Shown in pieces: positions 8,219-18,263 of a stretch of DNA of 64,000 bases. The position numbers and the translations under genes are program-made. The notes below the pieces were generated by a model. The model ran no database searches and was not told where the DNA came from. It was given only the letters and a program-made list of their open reading frames with translations. Position 1 is the first letter of the stretch. Every line of letters begins with the position of its first letter. The stretch is from assembly GCF_001722335.1 (NCBI RefSeq), contig NZ_MIHA01000002.1:186001-250000 (forward strand), written 5' to 3'. The DNA comes from Mycolicibacterium flavescens. GTDB taxonomy: Bacteria > Actinomycetota > Actinomycetes > Mycobacteriales > Mycobacteriaceae.

Positions 8219-9159
8219 GGCCGCAACTCCCGCCCCGTCAGCTCCAGGAATACATCCTCGAGACTGCGTTGTTCGACGCGCATGTCGGTGGCCAGCACGT
8301 CGAGTCGGGCGCACCACGCCGTGACGGTCGCCAGCACCTGCGGATTGATCGCACCCTCGATCAGGTACTCACCGGGCGCCGTCTCGGTGGCCCGGTAGCT
8401 CTCCGGCAACGCCGAGACCAGCAGCGACAGATCCAGCATGCGCGGCGCGCGGAACCGCAACTGGTTCTCGGCGCCGCTGCGCATCAGCTCGTCGGGGGTG
8501 CCGGTGGCCACCGGTCGGCCGTGGTCGATGATCATGATCCGGTCGGCGAGCTCCTCGGCCTCGGTCAGCTGGTGGGTCGTCAGCATCACCGTCACCCCGT
8601 CGCGGCGCAGCGCATCGATCAACTCCCACACCACAATTCGCGCGTGAGCGTCCATCCCGGCGGTGGGTTCGTCGAGGAACACCAGCTCGGGGCGGCCGAC
8701 GACCGCGCACGCCAGCGCCAGGCGCTGCTGCTGACCGCCCGACAGCCGGCGGTAGGTGGTCCTGGCGGCCTCGGTGAGCCCGAGGGTGTCCATCAGCCAC
8801 GCCGGATCCAACGGGTCGGCCGCATAAGACGCGACCAGGTTGAGCATCTCACCGGCCCGCGCGGCGGGATAGCCGCCGCCGCCCTGCAGCATGACGCCGA
8901 TGCGTTCGCGCAGTCGGGCGTTGTCGGCCCCCGGGTCGAGGCCCAGGATCTCGACGGTGCCCGTGTCGGGCCTGATGAAGCCCTCGCACATCTCGACCGT
9001 GGTGGTCTTGCCCGCGCCGTTCGGCCCGAGCAGCGCGAACACCTCGGCCGTCTGGACCTCGAGGTCGAGTCCGGCCACCGCGACGGTCGACCCGTAGCGT
9101 TTTGTCACCCCGTGCAGTCGCACGGGGACGGCGGAAGCCCGGGCCCCTTGCTGCGTCAC
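8215..9159 (-). CDS. ABC transporter ATP-binding protein (Rv1458c-like)
   Basis: 314-aa cytoplasmic ATPase partner of the adjacent ABC-2 permease. It has Walker A (LLGPNGAGKTTT), the Q-loop region (GVMLQGGGG), signature LSGGQQQR, Walker B (LVFLDEPTAGMD), and H-loop (LTTHQLTEAEE), then a DUF4162-like C-terminal domain typical of drug/antibiotic-exporter ATPases (DrrA type). The GTG start at 9159 shares a GTGA overlap with the mptB stop, and its own stop overlaps the permease start, so three genes are coupled. Confidence 0.93.
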   Translation of the reverse strand: MTQQGARASAVPVRLHGVTKRYGSTVAVAGLDLEVQTAEVFALLGPNGAGKTTTVEMCEGFIRPDTGTVEILGLDPGADNARLRERIGVMLQGGGGYPAARAGEMLNLVASYAADPLDPAWLMDTLGLTEAARTTYRRLSGGQQQRLALACAVVGRPELVFLDEPTAGMDAHARIVVWELIDALRRDGVTVMLTTHQLTEAEELADRIMIIDHGRPVATGTPDELMRSGAENQLRFRAPRMLDLSLLVSALPESYRATETAPGEYLIEGAINPQVLATVTAWCARLDVLATDMRVEQRSLEDVFLELTGRELRP

Positions 9160-10871
9160 GGGGAATCAGCGTAGGCGTCGGGCCGCGCAGGGTGCGGCTG
9201 CGGTGGCGCGGGCCCGGACGAACGGTCGGCGGGACGGTCGGGCGGCAGCGTGGTCATGGCACGCCACGGCAGCCGCTGGTAGGTCAGCAGAATCAGCAGC
9301 AGCACGACGACGGTGCTCGCGGCGACGGCCAGCAGGATCTGGAACAACGTGAACCGGTCGCCGTTGGCGGTGGGCCCGAAGATCCCGACGGCCAGCGTCA
9401 CCACGATCGTCGTGCTGCGGAACGCGGGGCGGGTCGCCCACGCGGCCAGCGGCAGCACCGCCCACAGCACGTACCAGGGCTGCACCACCGGGAACAGCAG
9501 CACCGTCATCCCGAGCGCGACGCCGAGCCCGCCGACCGGATGCAGCCGGCCGCGCAGCACCGACAGCAGCAGCCAGGTGACCAGGATCGCGATGATCGAC
9601 ACGCCGATGGCGCGGGTCAGGCCCAGCACCGCGGTCGTGTGGTCGCCGAGACCGAGCAGGATCCCGACCTGGCCGGTGCCCAGCGCCAGCAGGGTGGGCA
9701 GCGACATCCAGCTGCGTACGACGTTGGCGGTGCCGAGGGTGAAGATCCAGCCGAACCCCAGACCGCTGGCCCAACCGATGACCGCCATCACCGCCACCGA
9801 CACCGCGGTCAGCGACCCGCCGGCCAGCAGGAACGCCTTGACGGTGCCGCCCCAGCGGCAGGCCAACGCCATCGCCACGAACCCCAGTGCCAGCAGCGAC
9901 GGGAGTTTGACCTGAGAGGACATCGTGATCAGCACAACACCGAGCAGCAGCATCGCCGCCGGCCACCACCGGCTCCACTGCTGCCGGTCCCGCGGCCACG
10001 TCAGCGGGCGGGGCAGCAGGGGCCGCGTCGCTCCGATGCTGCTGACACCGCGCAGCGCGAACTCGGTGCCGGCCAGCATCAGCCCCAGCATCAGCGCCTC
10101 GTTGTGGATGCCCGCCACCAGATGCATGATCAGCAGCGGATTGGCCGCGCCGAGCCACAGCGCGCTGACCTCGGCGACGCCGCAGCGGCGGGCCAGCCGG
10201 GGCACCGCCCAGACGATCAGCCCGACGCCCAGCAGCACGACCAGCCGGTGACACAGCACCGCGGCGACGATGTTCTCACCGGTCAGCGACGAGATGCCCT
10301 CCCCGATCCACAGGAAGAGCGGGCCGTAGGGCGCGGGCGTCTCGCGCCACATGTTGGGTACCGACAGCGTGAACACGTGGTCGAGGCCGAGCCCGGGTGC
10401 GGGCCCCACCCGGTAGGGGTCCAGGCCCTTGGCCGCGATCTCGCTCTGCGCCAGATAGGAGTAGACGTCGCGGCTGTACATCGGAGGGGCGATGAGCAGC
10501 GGGAGCACCCACAGCCACAGCAGCCGGTCCAACTGGCTGCGCGACATGCGGCGGTCGCCGAGCGCGAACCTGCCCAGCATCAGCCAGGCCAGCGCCATCA
10601 TCACCGCGCCGGTGGTGGTCATCGTCAGCGATACCGTCTGGATGCGCGACGGCAGGTTCAGCAGCCGCACGCCGAAGGTCGGATCCTGCACCACCGGGCG
10701 GGCGCCGACGCCGAGCGCCCCGATGGCCATCAGCACCGTGCCCGTCGCGCCGAACAGCCGGGTGTGGCGCAGCGCGATGACCTCGGCATCGTTCAGCGGG
10801 GAGCCGACCGGCGCTTCGTCGGCGTGCCAACGGGCAATCGACGAGCTGAACGAGCGGAGGCGGGCTGCCAC
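9156..10871 (-). CDS. mptB: Alpha-(1->6) mannopyranosyltransferase, MptB-type
   Basis: 571-aa polytopic membrane glycosyltransferase of the GT-C superfamily. It uses polyprenyl-phosphate mannose to extend the alpha-1,6 mannan backbone of lipomannan/lipoarabinomannan. About 12-14 hydrophobic helices are present. The GT-C extracellular acidic motif is visible in the first large loop (YSRDVYSYLAQSEIAAKGLDPY), followed by ETPAPYGPLFLW and the NPLLIMHLVAGIHNEALMLG segment found in MptA/MptB. GTG 10871 is the first start after the intergenic region. It leads the coupled unit mptB-ABC ATPase-permease and is divergent from sufR, as in M. tuberculosis (Rv1459c/Rv1460). Confidence 0.88.
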   Translation of the reverse strand: MAARLRSFSSSIARWHADEAPVGSPLNDAEVIALRHTRLFGATGTVLMAIGALGVGARPVVQDPTFGVRLLNLPSRIQTVSLTMTTTGAVMMALAWLMLGRFALGDRRMSRSQLDRLLWLWVLPLLIAPPMYSRDVYSYLAQSEIAAKGLDPYRVGPAPGLGLDHVFTLSVPNMWRETPAPYGPLFLWIGEGISSLTGENIVAAVLCHRLVVLLGVGLIVWAVPRLARRCGVAEVSALWLGAANPLLIMHLVAGIHNEALMLGLMLAGTEFALRGVSSIGATRPLLPRPLTWPRDRQQWSRWWPAAMLLLGVVLITMSSQVKLPSLLALGFVAMALACRWGGTVKAFLLAGGSLTAVSVAVMAVIGWASGLGFGWIFTLGTANVVRSWMSLPTLLALGTGQVGILLGLGDHTTAVLGLTRAIGVSIIAILVTWLLLSVLRGRLHPVGGLGVALGMTVLLFPVVQPWYVLWAVLPLAAWATRPAFRSTTIVVTLAVGIFGPTANGDRFTLFQILLAVAASTVVVLLLILLTYQRLPWRAMTTLPPDRPADRSSGPAPPQPHPARPDAYADSP

Positions 10872-10926
10872 CTCAGCAGCGTAACCGCCGTGGATGAGGG
10901 GTCAGTCACGCTAAGGGTGCCCTTGC

Positions 10927-10966
10927 TTTACAGGGCTTTCGGAATTCCGTCACAATAGTGTTGTGA
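10927..10966 (+). promoter_or_regulatory. sufR promoter with overlapping palindromic operator
   Basis: A -35-like TTTACA (10927-10932), an 18-bp spacer and CACAAT (10951-10956) place transcription start at about the sufR GTG (10963), implying a leaderless message. The palindrome TCACAATAGTGTTGTGA (10950-10966; perfect 6-bp arms, 5-bp spacer) covers the -10 and start. SufR is known to repress its own operon when carrying a cluster; this is the natural operator candidate. Confidence 0.65.
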
Positions 10967-11700
10967 AATTCAGTCCGGACGCTGGAGCCGCCCCGGCGGC
11001 GACATCCAGCTCAGCGGATCGCCACACCCGTGGGGCGATCGTCCGGCTGCTGCTCGAGTCAGGATCGATCACCGCAGGTGAGATCGGTGAACGGCTCGGG
11101 ATCTCCGCGGCCGGGGTGCGACGGCACCTCGACGCGCTGGTCGAGGCGGGCGACGCGCAGTCCAGCGCCGCCGCCGCCTGGCAGCACACCGGCCGGGGCC
11201 GTCCCGCCAAGCGGTACCGCCTCACCGCGGCCGGCCGGGCCAAGCTGGGACACGCCTACGACGATCTGGCGGTCGCAGCGATCCGGCAACTGCGCGAGAT
11301 CGGCGGCGACGAGGCCGTCCGCACCTTCGCGCGGCGGCGGATCGACGGAATTCTCGCCGGCGTGGCGGGAGTAACCGAGGGGTCCGATGACGTTGAACCA
11401 GCTGCCGGCCGGATCGCGGACGCGCTGAGCGAAGCGGGTTACGCGACGACGACCACCCCGGTGGCCGGTCCGATGCCCGGCATCCAGCTGTGCCAGCATC
11501 ACTGTCCGGTGTCGCACGTCGCCGAGGAATTTCCGGAGCTGTGCGAAACCGAACAAGAGGCCTTCGCCGACATTCTCGGCACCCACGTGCAGAGGCTCGC
11601 CACGATCGTCAACGGCGACTGCGCCTGCACCACGCACGTTCCGCTGGTCGACAAGATCAGCGTTGCAGCCCCCACGAAGAAGCAAGGAGCGTCGACATGA
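10963..11700 (+). CDS. sufR: SufR, Fe-S cluster-sensing repressor of the suf operon
   Basis: 245-aa regulator that binds DNA through an N-terminal winged helix-turn-helix ([37 protein letters not shown] split over residues about 23-60) and senses Fe-S cluster status. Cysteines in the C-terminal half at residues 177, 181, 194, 220 and 222 ([23 protein letters not shown]) are in the positions that hold the cluster in the family. It opens the suf operon, its TGA overlapping the sufB ATG (ATGA). GTG 10963 lies inside the palindromic operator, so repression would act at the transcription start. Corresponds to Rv1460. Confidence 0.95.
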   Translation: MKFSPDAGAAPAATSSSADRHTRGAIVRLLLESGSITAGEIGERLGISAAGVRRHLDALVEAGDAQSSAAAAWQHTGRGRPAKRYRLTAAGRAKLGHAYDDLAVAAIRQLREIGGDEAVRTFARRRIDGILAGVAGVTEGSDDVEPAAGRIADALSEAGYATTTTPVAGPMPGIQLCQHHCPVSHVAEEFPELCETEQEAFADILGTHVQRLATIVNGDCACTTHVPLVDKISVAAPTKKQGAST

Positions 11701-13142
11701 CGACCACACCCGAGGTCCACAAGGTGGGCGAACCGCTGAGCCAGGAAGAGGCGATCGCCTCGCTGGGGCGGTACGGCTACGGCTGGGCGGACTCCGACGA
11801 CGCCGGCAGCGCGGCGAAGCGGGGACTCTCGGAAGAGGTGGTCCGCGACATCTCGGCCAAGAAGAGCGAGCCCCAGTGGATGCTCGACGTCCGCCTCAAG
11901 GCGCTGCGCACGTTCGACAAGAAGCCGATGCCGAACTGGGGCTCCAACCTCGAGGGCATCGACTTCGACAACATCAAGTACTTCGTGCGTTCCAGCGAGA
12001 AGCAGGCCGCGACGTGGGACGACCTGCCCGAGGACATCCGCAACACCTACGACAAGCTGGGCATCCCGGAGGCCGAGAAGCAGCGGCTGGTCTCTGGCGT
12101 CGCGGCGCAGTACGAGTCCGAGGTCGTCTACCACTCGATCCGCGAGGACCTCGAGGCCCAGGGCGTGATCTTCCTCGACACCGACACCGCGCTCAAAGAG
12201 CACCCGGAGATCTTCAAGCAGTACTTCGGCACGGTGATCCCGGCCGGTGACAACAAGTTCTCCGCGCTCAACACCGCGGTGTGGTCGGGTGGTTCGTTCA
12301 TCTACGTGCCGCCGGGCGTGCACGTCGACATCCCGCTGCAGGCCTACTTCCGGATCAACACCGAGAACATGGGCCAGTTCGAGCGGACGCTGATCATCGT
12401 CGACGAGGGCGCCTACGTGCACTACGTCGAGGGGTGTACCGCACCGATCTACAAGAGCGACTCGCTGCACTCGGCGGTCGTCGAGATCATCGTCAAGGCC
12501 GGCGGCCGGTGCCGCTACACGACCATCCAGAACTGGTCGAACAACGTCTACAACCTGGTCACCAAGCGTGCGCGGGCCGAGGCCGGCGCCACGATGGAGT
12601 GGGTCGACGGCAACATCGGCTCCAAGGTCACGATGAAGTACCCGGCGGTCTGGATGACCGGTGAGCACGCCCGCGGGGAGGTGCTCTCGGTGGCGTTCGC
12701 CGGTGAGGGCCAGCACCAGGACACCGGCGCCAAGATGCTGCACCTGGCACCGAACACGTCGAGCAACATCGTGTCCAAGTCGGTGGCACGCGGCGGTGGC
12801 CGGGCGTCCTACCGCGGCCTGGTCCAGGTCAACAAGGGTGCACACGGTTCCCGCTCCAGCGTGAAATGCGATGCGCTGCTGGTCGACACGATCAGCCGCT
12901 CCGACACCTACCCCTACGTCGACATCCGCGAGGACGACGTCACGATGGGCCACGAGGCCACCGTGTCGAAGGTCAGCGAGGACCAGCTGTTCTACCTGAT
13001 GAGCCGCGGGCTGACCGAGGACGAGGCGATGGCGATGGTGGTGCGCGGGTTCGTCGAGCCGATCGCCAAGGAGCTCCCGATGGAGTACGCGCTGGAGCTC
13101 AACAGGCTGATCGAGCTGCAGATGGAAGGCGCGGTGGGCTAG
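11697..13142 (+). CDS. sufB: Fe-S cluster assembly scaffold SufB (intein-free)
   Basis: 481-aa component of the SufBCD scaffold that assembles Fe-S clusters. The SUF-FeS-SP N-terminal part ([11 protein letters not shown] ... FVRSSE) and the right-handed beta-helix core with [19 protein letters not shown] are typical; the C-terminal region keeps the cysteine-bearing SSVKCDALL and the conserved [17 protein letters not shown]. tuberculosis SufB is interrupted by an intein; here the sequence HYVEGCTAP and the rest run through without interruption, so the protein needs no splicing. ATG 11697 overlaps the sufR stop. Confidence 0.96.
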   Translation: MTTTPEVHKVGEPLSQEEAIASLGRYGYGWADSDDAGSAAKRGLSEEVVRDISAKKSEPQWMLDVRLKALRTFDKKPMPNWGSNLEGIDFDNIKYFVRSSEKQAATWDDLPEDIRNTYDKLGIPEAEKQRLVSGVAAQYESEVVYHSIREDLEAQGVIFLDTDTALKEHPEIFKQYFGTVIPAGDNKFSALNTAVWSGGSFIYVPPGVHVDIPLQAYFRINTENMGQFERTLIIVDEGAYVHYVEGCTAPIYKSDSLHSAVVEIIVKAGGRCRYTTIQNWSNNVYNLVTKRARAEAGATMEWVDGNIGSKVTMKYPAVWMTGEHARGEVLSVAFAGEGQHQDTGAKMLHLAPNTSSNIVSKSVARGGGRASYRGLVQVNKGAHGSRSSVKCDALLVDTISRSDTYPYVDIREDDVTMGHEATVSKVSEDQLFYLMSRGLTEDEAMAMVVRGFVEPIAKELPMEYALELNRLIELQMEGAVG

Positions 13143-14338
13143 TGACATCGGAGCTTTCCACAGCGATCGAAGGGACACCGGCGGGTTCGGCGCTGAACAA
13201 GGGTGAGGTCTTCACCTCGTTCGACGTCAACGCGTTCGAGGTGCCCGGCGGCCGCGACGAAATCTGGCGGTTCACCCCGCTCAAACGGCTACGCGGCCTG
13301 CACGACGGGTCCGCGAGTGCCAGCGGCAGCGCCGACATCGAGGTGTCCGAGCGACCGGGCGTGACGGTGGAGCGGGTCCAGCGTGACGACCCGCGACTCG
13401 GTCAGGGTGGCGTGCCGGCGGACCGTGTTGCGGCGCAAGCATATTCGTCGTTCGAGACGGCCACCATCGTCACCGTCGGTCGGGACACCGAGGTAGCCGA
13501 GCCGATCGAGGTCGACATCACCGGCCCGGGTGAGGGTGCGGTGGCCTACGGGCACCTGCAGATCCGCGTCGAGGAGCTCTCGCGCGCCATCGTCGTGGTG
13601 GATCTGCGCGGCAGCGGAACCTACGCCGACAACGTCGAAATCATCGTCGGCGACTCGGCCGGGCTCGGGGTCATCTGGATCGCCGACTGGGCCGACGACA
13701 CGGTGCACGTGAGCGCGCACCACGCCAAGCTCGGCAAGGACGCGGTGCTCGGCCACGTGAACGTCACCCTGGGCGGCGATGTCGTGCGCACCACCGCGAA
13801 CGTGCGGTTCACCGCACCCGGCGGGGACGCGAAGCTGCTCGGCACCTACTTCGCCGACGACGGCCAGCACTTCGAGTCACGGCTGCTGGTCGACCACGCG
13901 CACCCCAACTGCAAGTCCGACGTGCTGTACAAGGGTGCGCTGCAAGGTGATCCGGCGTCGAACCGGCCCGACGCGCACACCGTGTGGGTCGGCGACGTGC
14001 TGATCCGCGCGGCGGCCACCGGCACCGACACCTTCGAGGTCAACCGCAACCTGCTGCTCACCGATGGGGCCCGCGCCGACTCGGTACCCAACCTCGAGAT
14101 CGAGATCGGCGAGATCGTCGGCGCCGGTCACGCCAGCGCCACCGGCCGTTTCGACGATGAGCAGTTGTTCTACCTGCAGGCCCGCGGCATCCCCGAGGTT
14201 CAGGCGCGTCGACTGGTGGTCCGCGGCTTCTTCAACGAGATCATTGCGAAGATCGCCGTGCCCGCAGTGCGCGAACGCCTCACCGAAGCAATCGAACGAG
14301 AACTAGCGATCACGGAATCGAGAACAGACCAATCATGA
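13142..14338 (+). CDS. sufD: Fe-S cluster assembly protein SufD
   Basis: 398-aa partner of SufB in the SufBCD complex, another right-handed beta-helix protein. Family landmarks include the N-terminal DEIWRFTPLKRL, a mid-region HHAKLGKDAVLGHVN, the conserved HFESRLLVDHAHPNCKSDVLYKGAL (read as two adjacent pieces), and the C-terminal DDEQLFYLQARGIPEVQARRLVV. The GTG start at 13142 uses the last base of the sufB TAG, and its own TGA overlaps the sufC ATG, so translation is coupled on both sides. Length is normal (about 397 aa in M. tuberculosis). Confidence 0.95.
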   Translation: MTSELSTAIEGTPAGSALNKGEVFTSFDVNAFEVPGGRDEIWRFTPLKRLRGLHDGSASASGSADIEVSERPGVTVERVQRDDPRLGQGGVPADRVAAQAYSSFETATIVTVGRDTEVAEPIEVDITGPGEGAVAYGHLQIRVEELSRAIVVVDLRGSGTYADNVEIIVGDSAGLGVIWIADWADDTVHVSAHHAKLGKDAVLGHVNVTLGGDVVRTTANVRFTAPGGDAKLLGTYFADDGQHFESRLLVDHAHPNCKSDVLYKGALQGDPASNRPDAHTVWVGDVLIRAAATGTDTFEVNRNLLLTDGARADSVPNLEIEIGEIVGAGHASATGRFDDEQLFYLQARGIPEVQARRLVVRGFFNEIIAKIAVPAVRERLTEAIERELAITESRTDQS

Positions 14339-15108
14339 CCACTTTGGAAGTCAAAGATCTGCACGTCAGCGTCGTCTCCGCCGAGGACGGCACCGACATC
14401 CCCATCCTCAACGGGGTCAACCTGACCGTGAAGTCGGGGGAGACCCACGCGGTAATGGGCCCCAACGGATCCGGCAAGTCCACGCTGTCGTATGCGATCG
14501 CCGGCCACCCCAAGTACACGGTGACGTCGGGCTCGATCACACTCGACGGCCAGGACGTACTGGAGATGAGCGTCGACGAACGCGCCCGCGCCGGGCTGTT
14601 TCTGGCCATGCAGTACCCCATCGAGGTGCCCGGCGTGTCGATGTCGAACTTCCTGCGCACCGCGGCCACGGCCGTGCGCGGTGAGGCGCCCAAGCTGCGG
14701 CACTGGGTCAAGGAGGTCAAGGGCGCGATGACCGACCTCGGCATCGAGCCGTCGTTCTCCGAGCGCAGCGTCAACGAAGGCTTCTCCGGCGGCGAGAAGA
14801 AGCGTCACGAGATCCTGCAGCTGTCGCTGCTCAAGCCGAAGATCGCCATCCTCGACGAGACCGACTCCGGTCTGGACGTCGACGCGCTTCGGGTGGTCAG
14901 TGACGGGGTGAACAGGTACGCCGAGTCCGAAAACGGTGGCGTGCTGTTGATCACGCACTACACCCGGATCCTGCGCTACATCCAGCCGCAGTTCGTGCAC
15001 GTGTTCGTCGGCGGCCGCATCGTCGAGTCGGGCGGTCCGGAGTTGGCCGACGAACTCGAGGAGAACGGTTACGTCCGCTTCACGCAGACGGCGGCAGCGG
15101 GGGCCTAA
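14335..15108 (+). CDS. sufC: SufC ATPase of the SufBCD complex
   Basis: 257-aa cytoplasmic ABC-type ATPase that powers SufBCD. It has Walker A GPNGSGKST, the signature FSGGEKKRHEI, Walker B AILDETDSGLDVDAL, and a H-loop in LLITHYTRIL; the extended Suf-specific segment FLAMQYPIEVPGVSMSNF is present. ATG 14335 overlaps the sufD stop (ATGA). Confidence 0.97.
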   Translation: MTTLEVKDLHVSVVSAEDGTDIPILNGVNLTVKSGETHAVMGPNGSGKSTLSYAIAGHPKYTVTSGSITLDGQDVLEMSVDERARAGLFLAMQYPIEVPGVSMSNFLRTAATAVRGEAPKLRHWVKEVKGAMTDLGIEPSFSERSVNEGFSGGEKKRHEILQLSLLKPKIAILDETDSGLDVDALRVVSDGVNRYAESENGGVLLITHYTRILRYIQPQFVHVFVGGRIVESGGPELADELEENGYVRFTQTAAAGA

Positions 15109-16365
<1,257 letters not shown>

Positions 16366-16366
16366 C

Positions 16367-16825
16367 ATGCGACTCGAGCAGATGTACCAAGAAGTGATCC
16401 TCGATCACTACAAGCACCCGCACCACCGCGGCCTTCGCGAGCCGTTCGGCGCCGAGGTGCACCACGTCAACCCGACGTGCGGGGACGAGGTGACGCTGCG
16501 GGTGGCGCTGTCCGACGACGGCGAGAAGATCCTCGACATCTCCTACGACGGTCAGGGCTGTTCGATCAGCCAGGCGTCGACGTCGGTGCTCACCGATCAA
16601 CTCATCGGACGCAACGTCGCCGAGGCGCTCGAGACCGTCGCGGCGTTCAACGAAATGGTGGCCTCGCGGGGCAAGGTCGACGGGGACGAGGATGTACTGG
16701 GAGACGGCATCGCGTTCGCCGGTGTCGCGAAGTACCCGGCACGCGTGAAGTGCGCGCTGCTGGGCTGGATGGCTTTCAAAGATGCGCTGGTGCAGGCGTC
16801 GGAAGGATTGCAGGAGGCAGGATGA
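16367..16825 (+). CDS. sufU: SufU zinc-dependent sulfurtransferase
   Basis: 152-aa IscU-fold protein that accepts the persulfide from SufS. The zinc ligands expected of SufU are all visible: C38 and D40 (NPTCGDE), C65 (DGQGCSIS) and C129 (VKCALLGW), and the SufU-specific insertion of about 20 residues between the second and third cysteines is present. ATG 16367 follows the sufS stop by one base; its TGA overlaps the sufT ATG. Confidence 0.94.
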   Translation: MRLEQMYQEVILDHYKHPHHRGLREPFGAEVHHVNPTCGDEVTLRVALSDDGEKILDISYDGQGCSISQASTSVLTDQLIGRNVAEALETVAAFNEMVASRGKVDGDEDVLGDGIAFAGVAKYPARVKCALLGWMAFKDALVQASEGLQEAG

Positions 16826-17169
16826 GTGACACCGCGGTTCCGAGCGAGGAATTCCTGTTCGATCTCGAGGAGGCGATGCGCGACGTCGTCGACCCCGAGC
16901 TCGGCATCAACGTCGTCGACCTGGGGCTGGTCTACGGCATCAACGTCGAACAGGGTGACCAGGGCAAGGTCGCGCTGATCGACATGACGCTGACGTCGGC
17001 GGCCTGCCCGCTGACCGACGTGATCGAGGACCAGTCGCGCACCGCGCTGGTCGGCGCCGGTCTGGTCAGCGAGCTGAAGATCAACTGGGTGTGGAACCCG
17101 CCGTGGGGCCCGGACAAGATCACCGACGACGGCCGCGAACAGCTGCGCGCGCTCGGCTTCACGGTCTGA
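16822..17169 (+). CDS. sufT: SufT-type Fe-S maturation protein (DUF59/MIP18)
   Basis: 115-aa MIP18-family protein that assists Fe-S protein maturation. The hallmark DPELGINVVDLGLVYG lies near residues 20-36, with the conserved cysteine in TSAACPLTD and the WNPPWGPDKIT C-terminal motif. AGGAGG (16812-16817) sits 4 nt before ATG 16822, which overlaps the sufU stop. Last gene of the sufRBDCSUT operon. Confidence 0.93.
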   Translation: MSDTAVPSEEFLFDLEEAMRDVVDPELGINVVDLGLVYGINVEQGDQGKVALIDMTLTSAACPLTDVIEDQSRTALVGAGLVSELKINWVWNPPWGPDKITDDGREQLRALGFTV

Positions 17170-17188
17170 GCGCTCGGAATAGCGGCCC

Positions 17189-17225
17189 GGCATCGGGCGT
17201 TGAACCTAATTCGTATCCCGATGCC
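17189..17225 (+). terminator. Inverted repeat after suf operon, possible terminator
   Basis: GGCATCGGG (17189-17197) and CCCGATGCC (17217-17225) form a perfect 9-bp stem with a 19-nt loop, 20 bp after the sufT stop and just before the next gene. No T-run follows, so this would be an unconventional terminator; it may instead belong to the leader of the next gene. Confidence 0.4.
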
Positions 17226-17233
17226 AACGTGAG

Positions 17234-18232
17234 GTGAGCCCGGCCTTGTCTGTCCCCCTGAGCATTCTCGACCTGGTCCCGATTTCAGAGGGTTCGACCG
17301 CGCGCGACGCGATCGCCGCCTCGATGAGCTCGGCGCGCCTCGCCGATCAGCTGGGGTACCAACGGCTCTGGTTCGCCGAGCACCACAACACGCCGAACCT
17401 CGCCGCGAGCAGCACCGCGCTGTTGATCTCGCAGGCCGCCTCGGTCACCGAGCGGATCCGGCTCGGCTCCGGCGGCGTCATGTTGCCCAACCACGCCCCG
17501 CTGATGGTGGCCGAGCAGTACGGGACGCTGGTCAACATGCACGGGCCGCGCATCGACCTGGGCCTGGGGCGTGCCCCGGGCACGGACATGCGGACCGCGC
17601 AGGCGCTGAGCCGGTCATCGGCCGAACCGCAGGCCTTCGCCCAGAACATCTACGACCTGCAGGGCTGGTTCGGTGAATCCGGCACCGCGCACAGCATGCC
17701 GATCATGTCCGCGGTGTCCGCAGGTACCGACGTGCCGATCTGGGTGCTGGGCTCGACGGTCAACGGTGCGGCCATCGCCGGGCAACTCGGCCTGCCGTTC
17801 TCGGTGGCGTCGCACTTCGCGCCCGAACAGCTCGACGACGCCATCCGGACCTACCGGGAGGCGTTCAGCACCGAGATGCCCACCGCGCAGATCGACCGGC
17901 CGTACGTCATGGCCGGGATCAACGTGATGGTCGCCGACACCGATGACGAGGCGCAACGGCAGTTCACCGTGGTCGAGCAGATGTTCCTCGACGTCCAGCG
18001 CAACCAGCGGCGCAAGATCCAGCCGCCGGTCGATCCGGCGACGCTGCCGCCGGGCGCGGGCGCCAACCCGATGCTGAGCATCAAGGCGGTCGGCGGACCC
18101 GAGACCGCCAAGGCACAGTTGGAGCGGTTCGTCGAGCGCACCGGCGCAGACGAGTTGATCACCGTGACCTACGCCTACGACCCCGCGGTCCGGGACCGGT
18201 CGCTGGAGTTGCTCGCCAAGATCTGGATGTGA
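17234..18232 (+). CDS. LLM-class flavin-dependent oxidoreductase
   Basis: 332-aa protein of the bacterial-luciferase-like monooxygenase superfamily, a TIM barrel using reduced FMN or F420. Family motifs: LGYQRLWFAEHHNTPNLA near the N-terminus, ERIRLGSGGVMLPNHAPL, and DLGLGRAPGTD; the pattern matches the MsnO8/YhbW-like group often named alkane-type. The substrate is unknown. GTG 17234 with a weak GAGG; TTG 17246 (LSVPLSILDL) is an alternative start that fits the family N-terminus slightly better. This opens an accessory block that replaces the fadE15-ctpD interval of M. tuberculosis. Confidence 0.85.
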   Translation: MSPALSVPLSILDLVPISEGSTARDAIAASMSSARLADQLGYQRLWFAEHHNTPNLAASSTALLISQAASVTERIRLGSGGVMLPNHAPLMVAEQYGTLVNMHGPRIDLGLGRAPGTDMRTAQALSRSSAEPQAFAQNIYDLQGWFGESGTAHSMPIMSAVSAGTDVPIWVLGSTVNGAAIAGQLGLPFSVASHFAPEQLDDAIRTYREAFSTEMPTAQIDRPYVMAGINVMVADTDDEAQRQFTVVEQMFLDVQRNQRRKIQPPVDPATLPPGAGANPMLSIKAVGGPETAKAQLERFVERTGADELITVTYAYDPAVRDRSLELLAKIWM

Positions 18233-18263
18233 CCTGTCGGTGCCCGGTGCTACCACTTCGGGC

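Noticed and set aside
9102..10958. 618-aa plus-strand ORF opposite mptB
   Set aside because: Gln/His/Arg-rich shadow; mptB has regular membrane helices and GT-C motifs.
12430..12445. Intein remnant in sufB
   Set aside because: The reading frame is continuous with normal SufB residues on both sides.
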